From the NCBI GenBank assembly GCA_015061845.1, contig SUVT01000003.1, positions 1-64,000 on the forward strand: a DNA stretch of 64,000 bases, read 5' to 3'. The notes below the pieces were generated by a model that was given only the letters and a program-made list of their open reading frames with translations, searched no databases and was not told the origin of the DNA. How positions within the stretch are numbered: the stretch's first letter is position 1; each line of letters opens with the position of its first letter. This stretch comes from Lentisphaerota bacterium. GTDB lineage: Bacteria > Verrucomicrobiota > Lentisphaeria > Victivallales > UBA1829. Shown here piece after piece: positions 20,323 to 30,772 of this stretch. Both the position numbers and the translations under genes were made by a program.

Positions 20323-21278
20323 TAACGATAGATGGACAGATGAAGCGTGATATGAAATCGTTGATCGGACCCTACCTTGCATTGGCGGTTCTGCTGATCG
20401 CATGCTGTATTTCCGATGAACATTTCCGGAGCGCACAGAACCTGTTGAATATTACCCGGCAGGTCTCTTACAGCGGACTGATCGCTTTAGGGATGACCTT
20501 TGTCATTGCCGCTGGCGGGATCGATCTGTCTGTCGGTTCCATTCTTGCCATGACCGGTGTCTTATCGATTCTCGGCATGAATCTTCTTCCTCCCGGAATG
20601 GAATCTCTCGGGGTGCTTGCCGCATTCGGTATCTCTGCCGGAGCCGGCATAGCCGCAGGTGCAGTGAACGGTTTTCTTGTATCTCTGGGAAAGATCCCGC
20701 CCTTCATTGCAACGCTTGGTACACTTTCAATATTCCGTTCTCTTGCACTCTATTTTGCTGATGCCGGAATGGTCTCTTCCAATAACAACATGTACCGTCA
20801 GATCGGCAGTTTTGAACTTCTCGGGATCCCGCTTCCGACGATCGTCCTGATCGTTTTTACGATTCTGTTTGCGATTCTTCTGCGGAACACCCGGTTCGGC
20901 AGACACGTTTGTGCTGTCGGATCCAATGAGAAAGTCGCTTTTTATTCGGCAATTCCGACGGGACGGATCAAATTTTATACTTATATGCTGATCGGTTTTG
21001 CCGCCGGAGTGAGTGCGTTCCTTTTCGGCAGCCGTTTGAACTCCATAAGTTCCACCAGTGCCGGAGCTGCTTATGAGCTGGATGCGATTGCAGCTGTGAT
21101 CATCGGCGGCAGTTCCATGTCCGGAGGAAAAGCTTCTATTACCGGAACCTTTGCCGGGATCCTGATCCTCGGGATCGTTTCCAACGTGCTTGACATGTGG
21201 GGAATCAGTATCAATTTACAGGGGCTGGTGAAAGGTCTTGTTATTTTAGTTGCAGTTTTGATCCAGCGGGTCAGATAA
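20319..21278 (+). CDS. Sugar ABC transporter permease (RbsC-like)
   Basis: GGIDLSVGSILAMTGV, multiple TM helices, AVIIGGSSMSGGKAS. Confidence 0.93.
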   Translation: MITIDGQMKRDMKSLIGPYLALAVLLIACCISDEHFRSAQNLLNITRQVSYSGLIALGMTFVIAAGGIDLSVGSILAMTGVLSILGMNLLPPGMESLGVLAAFGISAGAGIAAGAVNGFLVSLGKIPPFIATLGTLSIFRSLALYFADAGMVSSNNNMYRQIGSFELLGIPLPTIVLIVFTILFAILLRNTRFGRHVCAVGSNEKVAFYSAIPTGRIKFYTYMLIGFAAGVSAFLFGSRLNSISSTSAGAAYELDAIAAVIIGGSSMSGGKASITGTFAGILILGIVSNVLDMWGISINLQGLVKGLVILVAVLIQRVR

Positions 21279-21291
21279 CAGAAAGGGTTTT

Positions 21292-22571
21292 ATGATGAAA
21301 AATTCTTATTTTGAACAGGTTTTGAGACAGCGTTTGATTCCGCAGCCGAAAGAAGTGGAATTTCTGGATGGGGAATGTGTGATTTGTCCGGAGTTCCCCG
21401 TGGAATTGAAAACCGCAGAAAATGAAGAAGAATTCGGCTGCCTTGTCAATGATTTGTTTGAAGATTACTGGAACGTTTCCCCTCTGATCAAGCTGACCCA
21501 CTCCAAACAGGCAGAGGATTTTCTGGAAGAAGAGTACATTATAATGGTTTCCAGAAACAAGATCACGCTGACATCCCACTGCAGCAAAGGACTTCAGCTT
21601 GCCATGAAAACCCTCCGCCAGCTGGCAGAACCTATTCGCGGAACAGATATTCTGGAGGGCTATGTTCTCCAACCTTGCAAGATCCATGATTATGCCGACA
21701 GCGAGTTCCGGGCTCTTAAACTTACCATTCAACATTACGATGAACTGGGGATGGTCGAGAAAAAAATCCGTCGTGCCGGTGCATTGAAATTCAACTATCT
21801 CTTTTTGGATTGTGCTTCTGTTTTTCCGTTCAAATCCCACCCCGGTTTCCGCTGGGAGTATGGTGCAAAACGCCCGGCTTTCTTCCGTGCTTTGCTGGAT
21901 ATTGCTGACGAAGCAGGAGTCACGTTGATCCCCTGTTTTGATATTTTCCATAGGGCTTCCATGGCGGAATCTGGTTCCGAAGAACACAAGGTTTGAATTT
22001 TCATCCGGAATATGCTCCCTTGTTTGAACCCGGAGGGTGGAGCTGGTGCATGAGTAATCCGGCATCTCAGGCAGTCGTTGCTGATCTTGTTCACGAGCTG
22101 TATGAGTTTTTTGAATGTCCGGATTATTTCCATATTGGAAAAGTCAGCAGCCGGGAGTTCCGCTTCTGCCGGAGCTGCGCAGAGAAATCTGCAGAAGAAC
22201 TGCTCAGTCAGCAAATCGCTGCACTCTATATGAGCTTCGATGAAAACCGTCCCCGGTTCGTGCTTGGAAAAGAGAAATCTGATGAAAAGAAAAAAGTGCA
22301 AATCGCATTTCCCGGTGATATTCTGCTGGAAGTGAATGACGGTGATAAAATCCCCGCCGGAATTGATTGTATTCAAAACTTTACAGATGAAAATTCTGTT
22401 CTTGCAGACGATGCAGGCGGTACGGTCTTTGATTTGGATGAAAGCGGTTGTTGGGCTGCCGATATTGCATGGAACGGTAAAAAGCAGCCGGAGTATTGTA
22501 CGGAATCTGTCGTTCAAACAAAATTGAATGCGATTTCCGATATGGAACCCGTCAGTCAGTACGATTTCTGA
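21292..22571 (+). pseudogene. GH20-like (beta-N-acetylhexosaminidase-like) gene split by apparent -1 frameshift
   Basis: ORFs 21292..21996 (...EEHKV*) and 21993..22571 (TTG start, LNFHPEYAPLFEPGGW...) are continuous at protein level if one T is restored at 21991-21995 (GTTTG to GTTTTG). Confidence 0.7.
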
Positions 22572-23356
22572 GCTGACTCTATCGCCTTTTTCAGTTGGTC
22601 GATCCCTTCAAAAACTCTTGGTCCCGGACGGAGCAGCGTGTCACTGTTCAGTCCGGAGATGATTTGTTTTTCCGAAAAGACTTTCCAGATGCCGTTTCTC
22701 CTGAATGAGAACCCTGGAGTCCAGATCAGATAATCCGGTTTTTGCATAACCATCCATTCTCTGGAACATCTGAAATACGATGCTTTTGCATTTGCGGCAA
22801 GATTTTCGAGTCCAGCCAGTTCCATAATGGAGTTGGGGAGCGAACCCGGTCCGGCAAGCAGGATCGGATTGTGCCAGATCACCCAGAGGGCAGTCGGTTT
22901 TTTTCTGATTTTTGCGGCTTCCTGTTTCAATTCGTTTACACGTTTGGCAGCCTTTGCGGCTTCCTTTTTTCCCCTTTCGGGACAGCCGAGGATGTCTCCT
23001 AATGTGATGAGAGACTGAATATAATCATTCAGCGTTGTTGCCGGGATATCTATCACTTTTGCTTTGAGGTATTTTTTCTGCCGGACAGATTTCATGGGAA
23101 TTCCGTTTGTAACGATATAATCCGGCTTCATCATAAGAAGTTTTTCAATGTAAAATCCCCTGTAGTCACCGGCAGCCGGGAGTTTCATGATATGCCTTGG
23201 GTAATCACAAGCCGCACTTCTGGCGACCAGCATGGATTCCCCGCCGAGGAAACAAATCGTTTCAGTAAGAGCCGGGGTAAGAGAGACGATCCTTGGTTTT
23301 GCATAAAGGATCGGAAGGATCAAAAGAAGAAAAATGATACAGAAAAGTTTTTTCAT
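22556..23356 (-). CDS. BtuF/TroA-like helical-backbone metal/cobalamin ABC substrate-binding protein
   Basis: Signal peptide, PRIVSLTPALTETICFLGG, MKPDYIVTNG; start trimmed to MKKLFCII. Confidence 0.8.
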   Translation of the reverse strand: MKKLFCIIFLLLILPILYAKPRIVSLTPALTETICFLGGESMLVARSAACDYPRHIMKLPAAGDYRGFYIEKLLMMKPDYIVTNGIPMKSVRQKKYLKAKVIDIPATTLNDYIQSLITLGDILGCPERGKKEAAKAAKRVNELKQEAAKIRKKPTALWVIWHNPILLAGPGSLPNSIMELAGLENLAANAKASYFRCSREWMVMQKPDYLIWTPGFSFRRNGIWKVFSEKQIISGLNSDTLLRPGPRVFEGIDQLKKAIESAQKSY

Positions 23357-23364
23357 GGGATAAA

Positions 23365-23395
23365 AAAAGCGGGTATGCCGAAACATACCCGCTTT
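23365..23395 (-). terminator. Rho-independent terminator after ilvC
   Basis: Inverted repeat aagcgggtatg...catacccgctt followed by T-run on the minus strand. Confidence 0.75.
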
Positions 23396-23406
23396 GGGAA
23401 AGCTGA

Positions 23407-24402
23407 TTAGCCTTTGCGTTCAAAGAGAGAACGGATCTTGGCACCGGTGACTTCAGCGATGTGGCTGCCGAGGTCTTCACGGGCCTTGAGGAGGTTTGCG
23501 CTCTTGTTGACGCGGATTTCGTTGAGGAATGTCCGTGCGAATTCGCCGCTTTCGATGCGCTTGAGGGACTCTTTCATGCGTTCCTTGACATCGGGAGTGA
23601 TGATCTTGGGACCATTGTAGTATTCACCGAATTCAGCGGTGTTGGAGATGACTTTGTTCATCTTCTGGATACCGCCTTCGAAGACGAGGTCAACGATGAG
23701 CTTGAGTTCGTGGATACATTCGAAGTAAGCCATTTCCGGGGGATATCCGGCTTCGACGAGGGTTTCAAAACCATACTTCATCAGGTCAACGCAACCACCG
23801 CAGAGAACGTTCTGTTCACCGAAGAGGTCTTCGTAGGTTTCCTGTTCAAAGGTGCATTCGAGAACACCTGCGCGGGTGAAGCCCATAGCTTTTGCCATAG
23901 CAAGAGCGGTCTGGAGAGCTTTGCCGGTAGCATCCTGCTTGACAGCGACGAGTCCGGGGACACCGAAGCCTGCGAGGTATGCTTTACGTTCTTCGGTAGC
24001 GGGGCTCTTGGGAGCAACCATGATGACGTCGCATCCTGCGGGAGGAACGATTTCACCGAAGACGATGTTGAAACCATGGGAGCAGCTGAGGGTCTTGCCC
24101 GGGGTCATGTGCTGCTTGATGTCTTCTGCGAACACAGGTCCGTGGAATTCATCGGGAAGAAGCATGTGGATGACATCTGCCTTTGCAGCGGCTTCGCTGA
24201 AAGACATTGTTTCAAAACCGTCTGCAACAGCGCGGTCGAAAGAGGGTCCTTTGCGGGAACCGATGATCACATGGACACCGGAATCTCTCATGCAGTTAGC
24301 CTGAGCACAGCCCTGGCTGCCATAACCGATAACGGCAACTGTCTTGCCGACGAGGACGGACGCATCAGCGTCATTGTCGTGAAGGATCTTCACAGAACTC
24401 AT
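23407..24402 (-). CDS. ilvC: Ketol-acid reductoisomerase
   Basis: VAVIGYGSQGCAQANCMRDSGV, MVAPKSPATEER. Confidence 0.95.
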   Translation of the reverse strand: MSSVKILHDNDADASVLVGKTVAVIGYGSQGCAQANCMRDSGVHVIIGSRKGPSFDRAVADGFETMSFSEAAAKADVIHMLLPDEFHGPVFAEDIKQHMTPGKTLSCSHGFNIVFGEIVPPAGCDVIMVAPKSPATEERKAYLAGFGVPGLVAVKQDATGKALQTALAMAKAMGFTRAGVLECTFEQETYEDLFGEQNVLCGGCVDLMKYGFETLVEAGYPPEMAYFECIHELKLIVDLVFEGGIQKMNKVISNTAEFGEYYNGPKIITPDVKERMKESLKRIESGEFARTFLNEIRVNKSANLLKAREDLGSHIAEVTGAKIRSLFERKG

Positions 24403-24501
24403 TTTACCTATCTCCTTAGTGTTAGAATGGTGTTTGTAACAACAGTGTTTTTAATATACCACGTCTTTGGGATAATTTCAACCTTTTTTGGCAGAGAACA
24501 T

Positions 24502-26223
24502 TCAAGATTTTCTTCTTTTTTCAGCTTTTTTCTTTGCTTTCTGCTGCTTGGGCTTCGTTTGCTTTTTAAAAGGTTTTCTTTTCCACACTTGAATTTTTGT
24601 TTCTTTATCCCAAACCGGAGCTCCGACCTTTTCATAATGGGCGGCGGAAAGTTTCTTATTCTCTTCCAGTACCACGTATACCGCATCTTTCATAGTTTTA
24701 CAATAGCTTCCGCCGGAATAGTATGCCGCCGCAGAATATCTTTCCTTCATAGAAATCCAGACCGTGGGATAGCAATTAGATTTATAATTGAGCAAATCAA
24801 ATTCCGGGGTCCAGTATTTCTTCCCTTTATAATCATTCCGGATGATAGCCGCTATCTCATGAGTTTGTTTTTTGGACAAAACAAGCTTCCCCTTACCATG
24901 GGTATAAGAAGATACATAGAGAGCTTCACTGTAAGATCCAAGCATGAAGACAATAACAAGAAATGTTCCGGTTGCCATCTGCTGCTTTTTGTTCATTTTC
25001 AGTTTCGCAAGGATTCTCCATATCAGCATTGCTGTAAAACCGAGCCAGCCGAAATACAATGGTGTACCCGGAAGAAGATATCTTGATGAGGTATACAGAA
25101 CTTTATTAGAACTGATGTATTGCAAATAAATCAGACATCCCTGTAAGAGAAAAATACCAAGCAGAATCCATTCTGCAGATGTGAACTTTTTACGGAATAT
25201 TCTGTAAAGCAGCCCCGGCAGCATCAGGAAGAAGAGAAGCGGAAGCATTCCGTAAAAAGTGTTTTTCAATGTGATATCTGCATCCTCTGCATTACAACGG
25301 AAATCTGTGTTAAGAATTTTGAAGCAAACAAATCCTGCCCCTGCCAGAAGAATTGCTGTACAGATGAACTTTCCATATTTTCTTCTGAGAATCCATCCCA
25401 GCAAAGGAAGATAAATCAAAAAGGTGACAACAAAAGCAATTAAAACAATTTCTGCTGTATTGGCAAGTGTTGGGGGCCTGTGGAAATTTTCTGTGAATAC
25501 TTCCAGAAATCTTGATCCCGGTAAAACATATCCGGTAATTTTGTAGTTAATAAATAATTCCGGAATAGAAAAAACAATTGCGACCAGTCCGGCAAGAGCA
25601 GAACGCCATGGTAATTTATTTTTATAAACATCCAATACTGCACAAAATGCAAAAATAATTGTTGCAAACAATATGGTGTCATTTCTTACACAGACAGTCA
25701 AACCACAGGCAATACCTGCGGCAATATAACCCTTCAGAGACTGTCTGTATTTGTAAACAAGGATAACACCAAGTGTCAAAAGCAGAATGACAAACTGTTT
25801 ATGAGGTTCTCTGACACCCGTGACAGAAAGCTGAAGAAGGCGGGACGAGAAAACATACGCAAAAATTCCCCAATATGCAATTCGTTTCCCGAAGACTTCT
25901 TTCAGAAGATGGAATAGCGGAAAAATACCGATTGCGTAGAAAAATAAGCCGGAAATTTGAGTTCCGATAAATCCGTTTACAGAGAATAACCAAGCGAAAA
26001 TGCCGGAAAACGTTGGATGCAGCATTTGTACCCGTGGATGGAAGGCATACATCCAATCCCCCCGGGCAAACGCTTCCGCCATGGGAATATAACGGTGTAC
26101 TACATCACGTTGCGGAAAATCTGTCAGAATCAGCAGCGGCGTTCCAAAGATAAAAATCAGGAGGAAAAATCCCCATAATTTCCAATTGCTTTTTTTCAGA
26201 TTGTATAATAATGTTTTTAACAT
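24502..26223 (-). CDS. Multi-pass membrane GT-C type glycosyltransferase-like protein (GT39-like)
   Basis: Many TM segments, early DFPQRDVVHRYIPMAEAFARGDW acidic loop. Confidence 0.65.
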   Translation of the reverse strand: MLKTLLYNLKKSNWKLWGFFLLIFIFGTPLLILTDFPQRDVVHRYIPMAEAFARGDWMYAFHPRVQMLHPTFSGIFAWLFSVNGFIGTQISGLFFYAIGIFPLFHLLKEVFGKRIAYWGIFAYVFSSRLLQLSVTGVREPHKQFVILLLTLGVILVYKYRQSLKGYIAAGIACGLTVCVRNDTILFATIIFAFCAVLDVYKNKLPWRSALAGLVAIVFSIPELFINYKITGYVLPGSRFLEVFTENFHRPPTLANTAEIVLIAFVVTFLIYLPLLGWILRRKYGKFICTAILLAGAGFVCFKILNTDFRCNAEDADITLKNTFYGMLPLLFFLMLPGLLYRIFRKKFTSAEWILLGIFLLQGCLIYLQYISSNKVLYTSSRYLLPGTPLYFGWLGFTAMLIWRILAKLKMNKKQQMATGTFLVIVFMLGSYSEALYVSSYTHGKGKLVLSKKQTHEIAAIIRNDYKGKKYWTPEFDLLNYKSNCYPTVWISMKERYSAAAYYSGGSYCKTMKDAVYVVLEENKKLSAAHYEKVGAPVWDKETKIQVWKRKPFKKQTKPKQQKAKKKAEKRRKS

Positions 26224-26384
26224 AATGTTCCAATTTTATCGTTTCTGTTCAGATACAATACATCTTAAAATAAAAAAATCAACCATCAGATTGTAAAATA
26301 GGTTTTTTTTCTCTTGATTTTTTATATCAGGCAAGTATATTATCCCCATGAAATTTTCAAAAAAATGAAACCCGGGAGAAATAC

Positions 26385-28196
26385 ATGTTTTTTAATTCAG
26401 AAAAAGGTCGTTTTTTTCTGATACTTGTCTTGCTGATTTCCCTTTTTTTAACTACCGGATGCCGTAAAAATGAAACGGAAAATAAACGGATATTCCGGAC
26501 TTCGATCAATAAACTGATCACAACTCTTGATCCTGCCCTGGCTGCCGATACCGCAAGCCAATTCATGACAGCTTCTTTCTATGATACCCCGCTCCAATAT
26601 TCTTTCAGTAAACGACCCTATGAACTGGAACCTTCCATGCTGGAATCAATGCCGGAATTTTCCGCAGATGGAACAACGCTGACTTGCCGTCTTCGTGATG
26701 ATCTCTACTTTCAGAATGCCCCGTGTTTCCCGGATAAAGCTTCGAGAAAAGTCAAATCCAAAGATGTGATTTTTTCCATTCTGCGTCTCGCAGATGTGCG
26801 GGTTCATTCCACCGGGTTCTGGTTGATCCGCGGCAGAATCAAAGGGCTGGATCAATTCCGTTCCCTTACCAAAAATGCTGCCGAAAATGATTTTTCTCCT
26901 TATGATCAGGGTTGTGACGGATTGGAAGCCGTGGATGACAGGACGTTCCGGATCCATCTGACCTCTGCAGATCCCAGATTCATTTATGCAATGGCGATGC
27001 CTTACTTTTCTGTCGTTTCACGTCGTGCGGTTGAACATTACGGGAAAAAATTTGCGGATCATCCCTGCGGTTCCGGACCTTTTATACTGAAATCATGGCA
27101 GAAAGATCATCAGATCCATCTGGTGAAAAATCCGGAATACCGTGTCGAATATTTTCCTGAAGCAGAAAATCCTGCCGACCGTACAAGACAACTCCCGCTT
27201 TGTGATGAGATCATCTGTGATCTGATAAAACAGCCTATGGCAGGATGGCTGCTTTTCCTGCAGGGGGAATTGGATTCCTACGCTCTGGATGGTGAGAATT
27301 TTGCCGCAGTCGTCAATAAAGATTTGCAAATCCCATCTTCTTTGCAGAATCGCGGGATCCAGCTTTTGCGTTCTCCGGAAATGCAGATCAACTACATCGG
27401 ATTTTCTTTTGCCGATCCTTTGCTGGGAAAAAATGAAAACCTCAGAAAGGCGATCTCTCTTGCGTTCAACCGGGACATCAGAATTGAGTATGGTGCAGGA
27501 AAATTGTTCCCCGCTCACGGTCCGGTACCTCCGGATGCCGGGGCAGGGTATCTGGCAAAACCGGGAGATTTTACTCAGCGGAATATTCCCCTTGCGAAAG
27601 AATATATGAAGAAGGCTGGTTTCCCCGGAGGAATTGATCCCCGGACAGGAAAACCTTTGGAAATTACATTTGATCAGGCAGGAAGCGATACCTTCTATCT
27701 GCAAACAGCAGAACTTCTGGCAATCGATCTGGCAGAAATCGGAATCAAGGTAAAACCGGAATTCAATAACCGGGCAAGATTTTTACAGAAACTTGCCAAT
27801 AATCAGGTGCAGATGTTCCGTTTATCATGGACAGGGGATTATCCCGATGCTGAAAATTTCCTGCAGCTCTTTTACGGTCCCAACAGCGGCGCAAGCAATC
27901 GTGTCAACTGTGATATTCCGGAGATCAATGCAAAATATGAACAGATCAAAAATATGCAGCCATCTGCAGAACGTGATAAGGCTTACGATGAACTGGCTGA
28001 ATTGATCCGTTCAAAAGCTCCCTGGATCTTCGAGAGCTATACCGTTTCGTTCATGCTGAAACATTGCTGGCTGGAAAACATGCGTCCCCACGATTTTGCC
28101 TTCCAGCGTTGGAAATATATTTCTGTAGATCCTCAGAAACGAAGAGGGACGATCCGGAAATTCCGTCCGCTTTCGTTGAAGGAACTGCGGGAATAA
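26385..28196 (+). CDS. ABC transporter substrate-binding lipoprotein, family 5 (Opp/Dpp-like)
   Basis: Lipobox LTTGCRKN; LDPALAADTASQF; SLAFNRDIRIEYGAG. Confidence 0.9.
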   Translation: MFFNSEKGRFFLILVLLISLFLTTGCRKNETENKRIFRTSINKLITTLDPALAADTASQFMTASFYDTPLQYSFSKRPYELEPSMLESMPEFSADGTTLTCRLRDDLYFQNAPCFPDKASRKVKSKDVIFSILRLADVRVHSTGFWLIRGRIKGLDQFRSLTKNAAENDFSPYDQGCDGLEAVDDRTFRIHLTSADPRFIYAMAMPYFSVVSRRAVEHYGKKFADHPCGSGPFILKSWQKDHQIHLVKNPEYRVEYFPEAENPADRTRQLPLCDEIICDLIKQPMAGWLLFLQGELDSYALDGENFAAVVNKDLQIPSSLQNRGIQLLRSPEMQINYIGFSFADPLLGKNENLRKAISLAFNRDIRIEYGAGKLFPAHGPVPPDAGAGYLAKPGDFTQRNIPLAKEYMKKAGFPGGIDPRTGKPLEITFDQAGSDTFYLQTAELLAIDLAEIGIKVKPEFNNRARFLQKLANNQVQMFRLSWTGDYPDAENFLQLFYGPNSGASNRVNCDIPEINAKYEQIKNMQPSAERDKAYDELAELIRSKAPWIFESYTVSFMLKHCWLENMRPHDFAFQRWKYISVDPQKRRGTIRKFRPLSLKELRE

Positions 28197-29731
28197 GAGT
28201 TGTCGCGCCTGTCAGACAGTTTGAAGATCCAGCCATCCGGTCCTTCATAAACGACTTCCCATCCGCTGTTGAACTTCAGATTCATTCCCATGTGCCATTG
28301 CCGCCGGAGCAGAACCGCATATTCCGCTTTGAAAACCCGTCTGACGGCATAGGAATTATGAACTCTCGGCTGGGCTAATTTTCCAAGCATCTTACTCTGT
28401 TCAGGATATGGGACAAAGGAGAACATGGGATCCAAGCCCCAGGTGAATTCATATTCCGGCGCAAGGAATACCAGCGGCGGAAAATCACTCCAGTCCAGAT
28501 TGACAACCCGGTCTCCCGGTTTGGCAAGTGTCTTCAACGTCGTAACCAGCTTCGTCGGCATCGCTGCTGATTTCTTTTTCATGGAATTATAAGTGTATGG
28601 GATCGTAAAAGCTATATTCAGGGCAACCAATACGGAAAAAGCGATATACAGAATTTTCGGATCCTTTGAATAACGGAAAGACTGATTTTGAATGACCAGC
28701 GGAAGAACCAGACCCAATGTAAGAAACAGCATGGGAATCGCATATTCGATGGGGCGGAGCGAGATCATATACGCTGCACTCATCCAGAACAATGCAAGAA
28801 GGGTGCAAACCGTACACTGCGGCGGGATCTCTTTCCAGCCCTTCTGTTCTCTCAATCTGTTCCACATTACCAGACAGAAATAGAGAAGCAGGAAAATCGG
28901 AATCGATGTCACGATCCAGAGTGAACGCGGCGGATGCAATTCCTGGGCAATCGGAATCAAACCGTCACCAAGCGCAGCGGTCGGGGCAAGAAGCGCATCG
29001 ATCCCCTGAATCTTCCACAGTGTAAGGGTATTGGGACTTTGCGGATGAATCAGAAGACCGCAGAAGATCCCGGCAGCAGATGAAAGGATCGGCAGAAGTG
29101 CCCGGAACTTCTCTTTCGGAAAATAGGCGATCCCAAATGCAATCGCAGTGACCACCAGCAGATGCGGTGTCGAGTATGTCCAGGCAAAAAGCCACCCCAT
29201 TCCGAAGATGATGAGAACCGTTTTCCATTTCCCCGGTCCCTGAAACAGGAATCCGCAGGAAAGCATCATCAGTGCCATGGAAAGAACATGGGGACGTATC
29301 ATAAGAAGGCGATATGTGAACAGGGGAGAAAACAGTGCAACTCCCAAGGTGCAGAGCCATAGCATTTTATTGGAAATTCCCGCTTTGACTGCCGCATATA
29401 CAAACGCAGAGAAAAACAGAAGCAGCAACAGCAGAGAAGCCCCGGTAAAGGGCGGTACAACAGGTGAATTGAAAAAGTGTTTTATCCCGGTATAACCTTT
29501 CAGAAGAACGTGGAACAGCAGCTCTTTATCGGCAAACTGGTTCCGCCAGATGGAAAGGGTTATGGGATATTCTTTTGCGGTCATCTCAGAAAAAGACCGG
29601 TCGGCAGCGTGAATGTGCCAATACACGTCAGTACTGTTCTCTCTTCCATCCGGGATCAGACAGCGCAGACTGATCAAAAGTATCACCGGAACAAGTACAG
29701 GAAGAACTCTGTGCAGTAAAAATTTTTTCAT
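28133..29731 (-). CDS. Multi-pass membrane protein, GT-C-like
   Basis: 532 aa, many TM helices, TDVYWHIHAAD early loop. Confidence 0.7.
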   Translation of the reverse strand: MKKFLLHRVLPVLVPVILLISLRCLIPDGRENSTDVYWHIHAADRSFSEMTAKEYPITLSIWRNQFADKELLFHVLLKGYTGIKHFFNSPVVPPFTGASLLLLLLFFSAFVYAAVKAGISNKMLWLCTLGVALFSPLFTYRLLMIRPHVLSMALMMLSCGFLFQGPGKWKTVLIIFGMGWLFAWTYSTPHLLVVTAIAFGIAYFPKEKFRALLPILSSAAGIFCGLLIHPQSPNTLTLWKIQGIDALLAPTAALGDGLIPIAQELHPPRSLWIVTSIPIFLLLYFCLVMWNRLREQKGWKEIPPQCTVCTLLALFWMSAAYMISLRPIEYAIPMLFLTLGLVLPLVIQNQSFRYSKDPKILYIAFSVLVALNIAFTIPYTYNSMKKKSAAMPTKLVTTLKTLAKPGDRVVNLDWSDFPPLVFLAPEYEFTWGLDPMFSFVPYPEQSKMLGKLAQPRVHNSYAVRRVFKAEYAVLLRRQWHMGMNLKFNSGWEVVYEGPDGWIFKLSDRRDNSYSRSSFNESGRNFRIVPLRF

Positions 29732-29744
29732 GAGACACCTCTTT

Positions 29745-29782
29745 GAAGAAAAGAAAGCGTCCGGGGATAAAACCGGACGCTT
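29745..29782 (-). terminator. Rho-independent terminator after infA
   Basis: aagcgtccgg-ggataaaa-ccggacgctt, T-rich on minus strand. Confidence 0.75.
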
Positions 29783-29797
29783 CTGGACGGCCGAATG

Positions 29798-30016
29798 TTA
29801 TTTCTGACGGAAAACAATTCTGCCTTTAGTAAGATCATACGGTGACATTTCAAGCGTTACTGTATCTCCGGGGAGAATACGGATGAAATTCAATCGCATT
29901 TTTCCGCTGATGTGAGCGAGGACAATGTGATTGTTCGGAAGCTCCACTCTGAACATTGTGTTGGGGAGCAACTCTTTTACAACGCCATCAACCTTGATTA
30001 CGTCTTCTTTAGACAC
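29798..30016 (-). CDS. infA: Translation initiation factor IF-1
   Basis: 72 aa; [47 protein letters not shown]. Confidence 0.95.
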   Translation of the reverse strand: MSKEDVIKVDGVVKELLPNTMFRVELPNNHIVLAHISGKMRLNFIRILPGDTVTLEMSPYDLTKGRIVFRQK

Positions 30017-30770
30017 GGGTCAAAACCTCCGGTTGTTCATTCGTTATCAATACCATATGCTCAAAGTGAGCCGACATCTTTCCGTCTTTCGTGCATACTG
30101 TCCAGCCATCACCGCGGACAAACACTTTGAAGGTTCCCAGATTGAACATCGGTTCAATCGCAAGAACCATGCCCGGCTGAAGCACCGGACCTTTGCGGAG
30201 CGTTACATAGTTGGGAACTTCCGGCGGTTCATGGAGCTTCGTTCCACAGCCATGACCGACAAAGTCCCGGACTACTGCAACAGAATATTTTCTTGCAACA
30301 GCTTCGATCGCAGCAGAGATACTGCGGACAGAATTGTCGACTTTCGCAGCCTTCAATCCTGCCTCCAGTGATTCTTCTGTCGCTGTCAGAAGACGCTTGA
30401 TATCTTCAGGCGGCTCCTGTCCAACATAAACTGTTCTGGCGGTATCTCCGATCCCGCCTTCATACTCCACACCCACATCAAGGCTGACAATATCGCCTTC
30501 CTTGATGATCCGGGTCATGGAGGGGATTCCGTGGACAACTTCATCGTTCACGGAAATACAGATATTGCCGGGGTAGCCGTGGTAATTCAGAAACGCACAG
30601 CGTCCGCCCAGAGAGGCAATGATCTCCCCGGCTATCATATCAAGCTCTTTGGTCGACACACCGGGACGGACATATTCCGCGATCTTGTCACGGGCAATCG
30701 CTGCGCGCTTCGCCGCCTCCTTGATCCGGATGATCTCCTCCGGTGTGTGAATGACAAAGTCTCTTGCCAT
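30009..30770 (-). CDS. map: Methionine aminopeptidase type I
   Basis: [37 protein letters not shown]. Confidence 0.95.
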   Translation of the reverse strand: MARDFVIHTPEEIIRIKEAAKRAAIARDKIAEYVRPGVSTKELDMIAGEIIASLGGRCAFLNYHGYPGNICISVNDEVVHGIPSMTRIIKEGDIVSLDVGVEYEGGIGDTARTVYVGQEPPEDIKRLLTATEESLEAGLKAAKVDNSVRSISAAIEAVARKYSVAVVRDFVGHGCGTKLHEPPEVPNYVTLRKGPVLQPGMVLAIEPMFNLGTFKVFVRGDGWTVCTKDGKMSAHFEHMVLITNEQPEVLTRV

Positions 30771-30772
30771 AA

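Noticed and set aside
21985-22000. Programmed frameshift in the GH20-like gene
   Set aside because: Needs a -1 shift at AAG GTT TGA, which is not a canonical X XXY YYZ site, and the +1 RF2-like reading (GTT TGA) leads out of the homologous frame; deletion is simpler.
23461-25086. 541-aa plus-strand ORF
   Set aside because: Antisense of ilvC and the GT-C gene; no domain, no SD.
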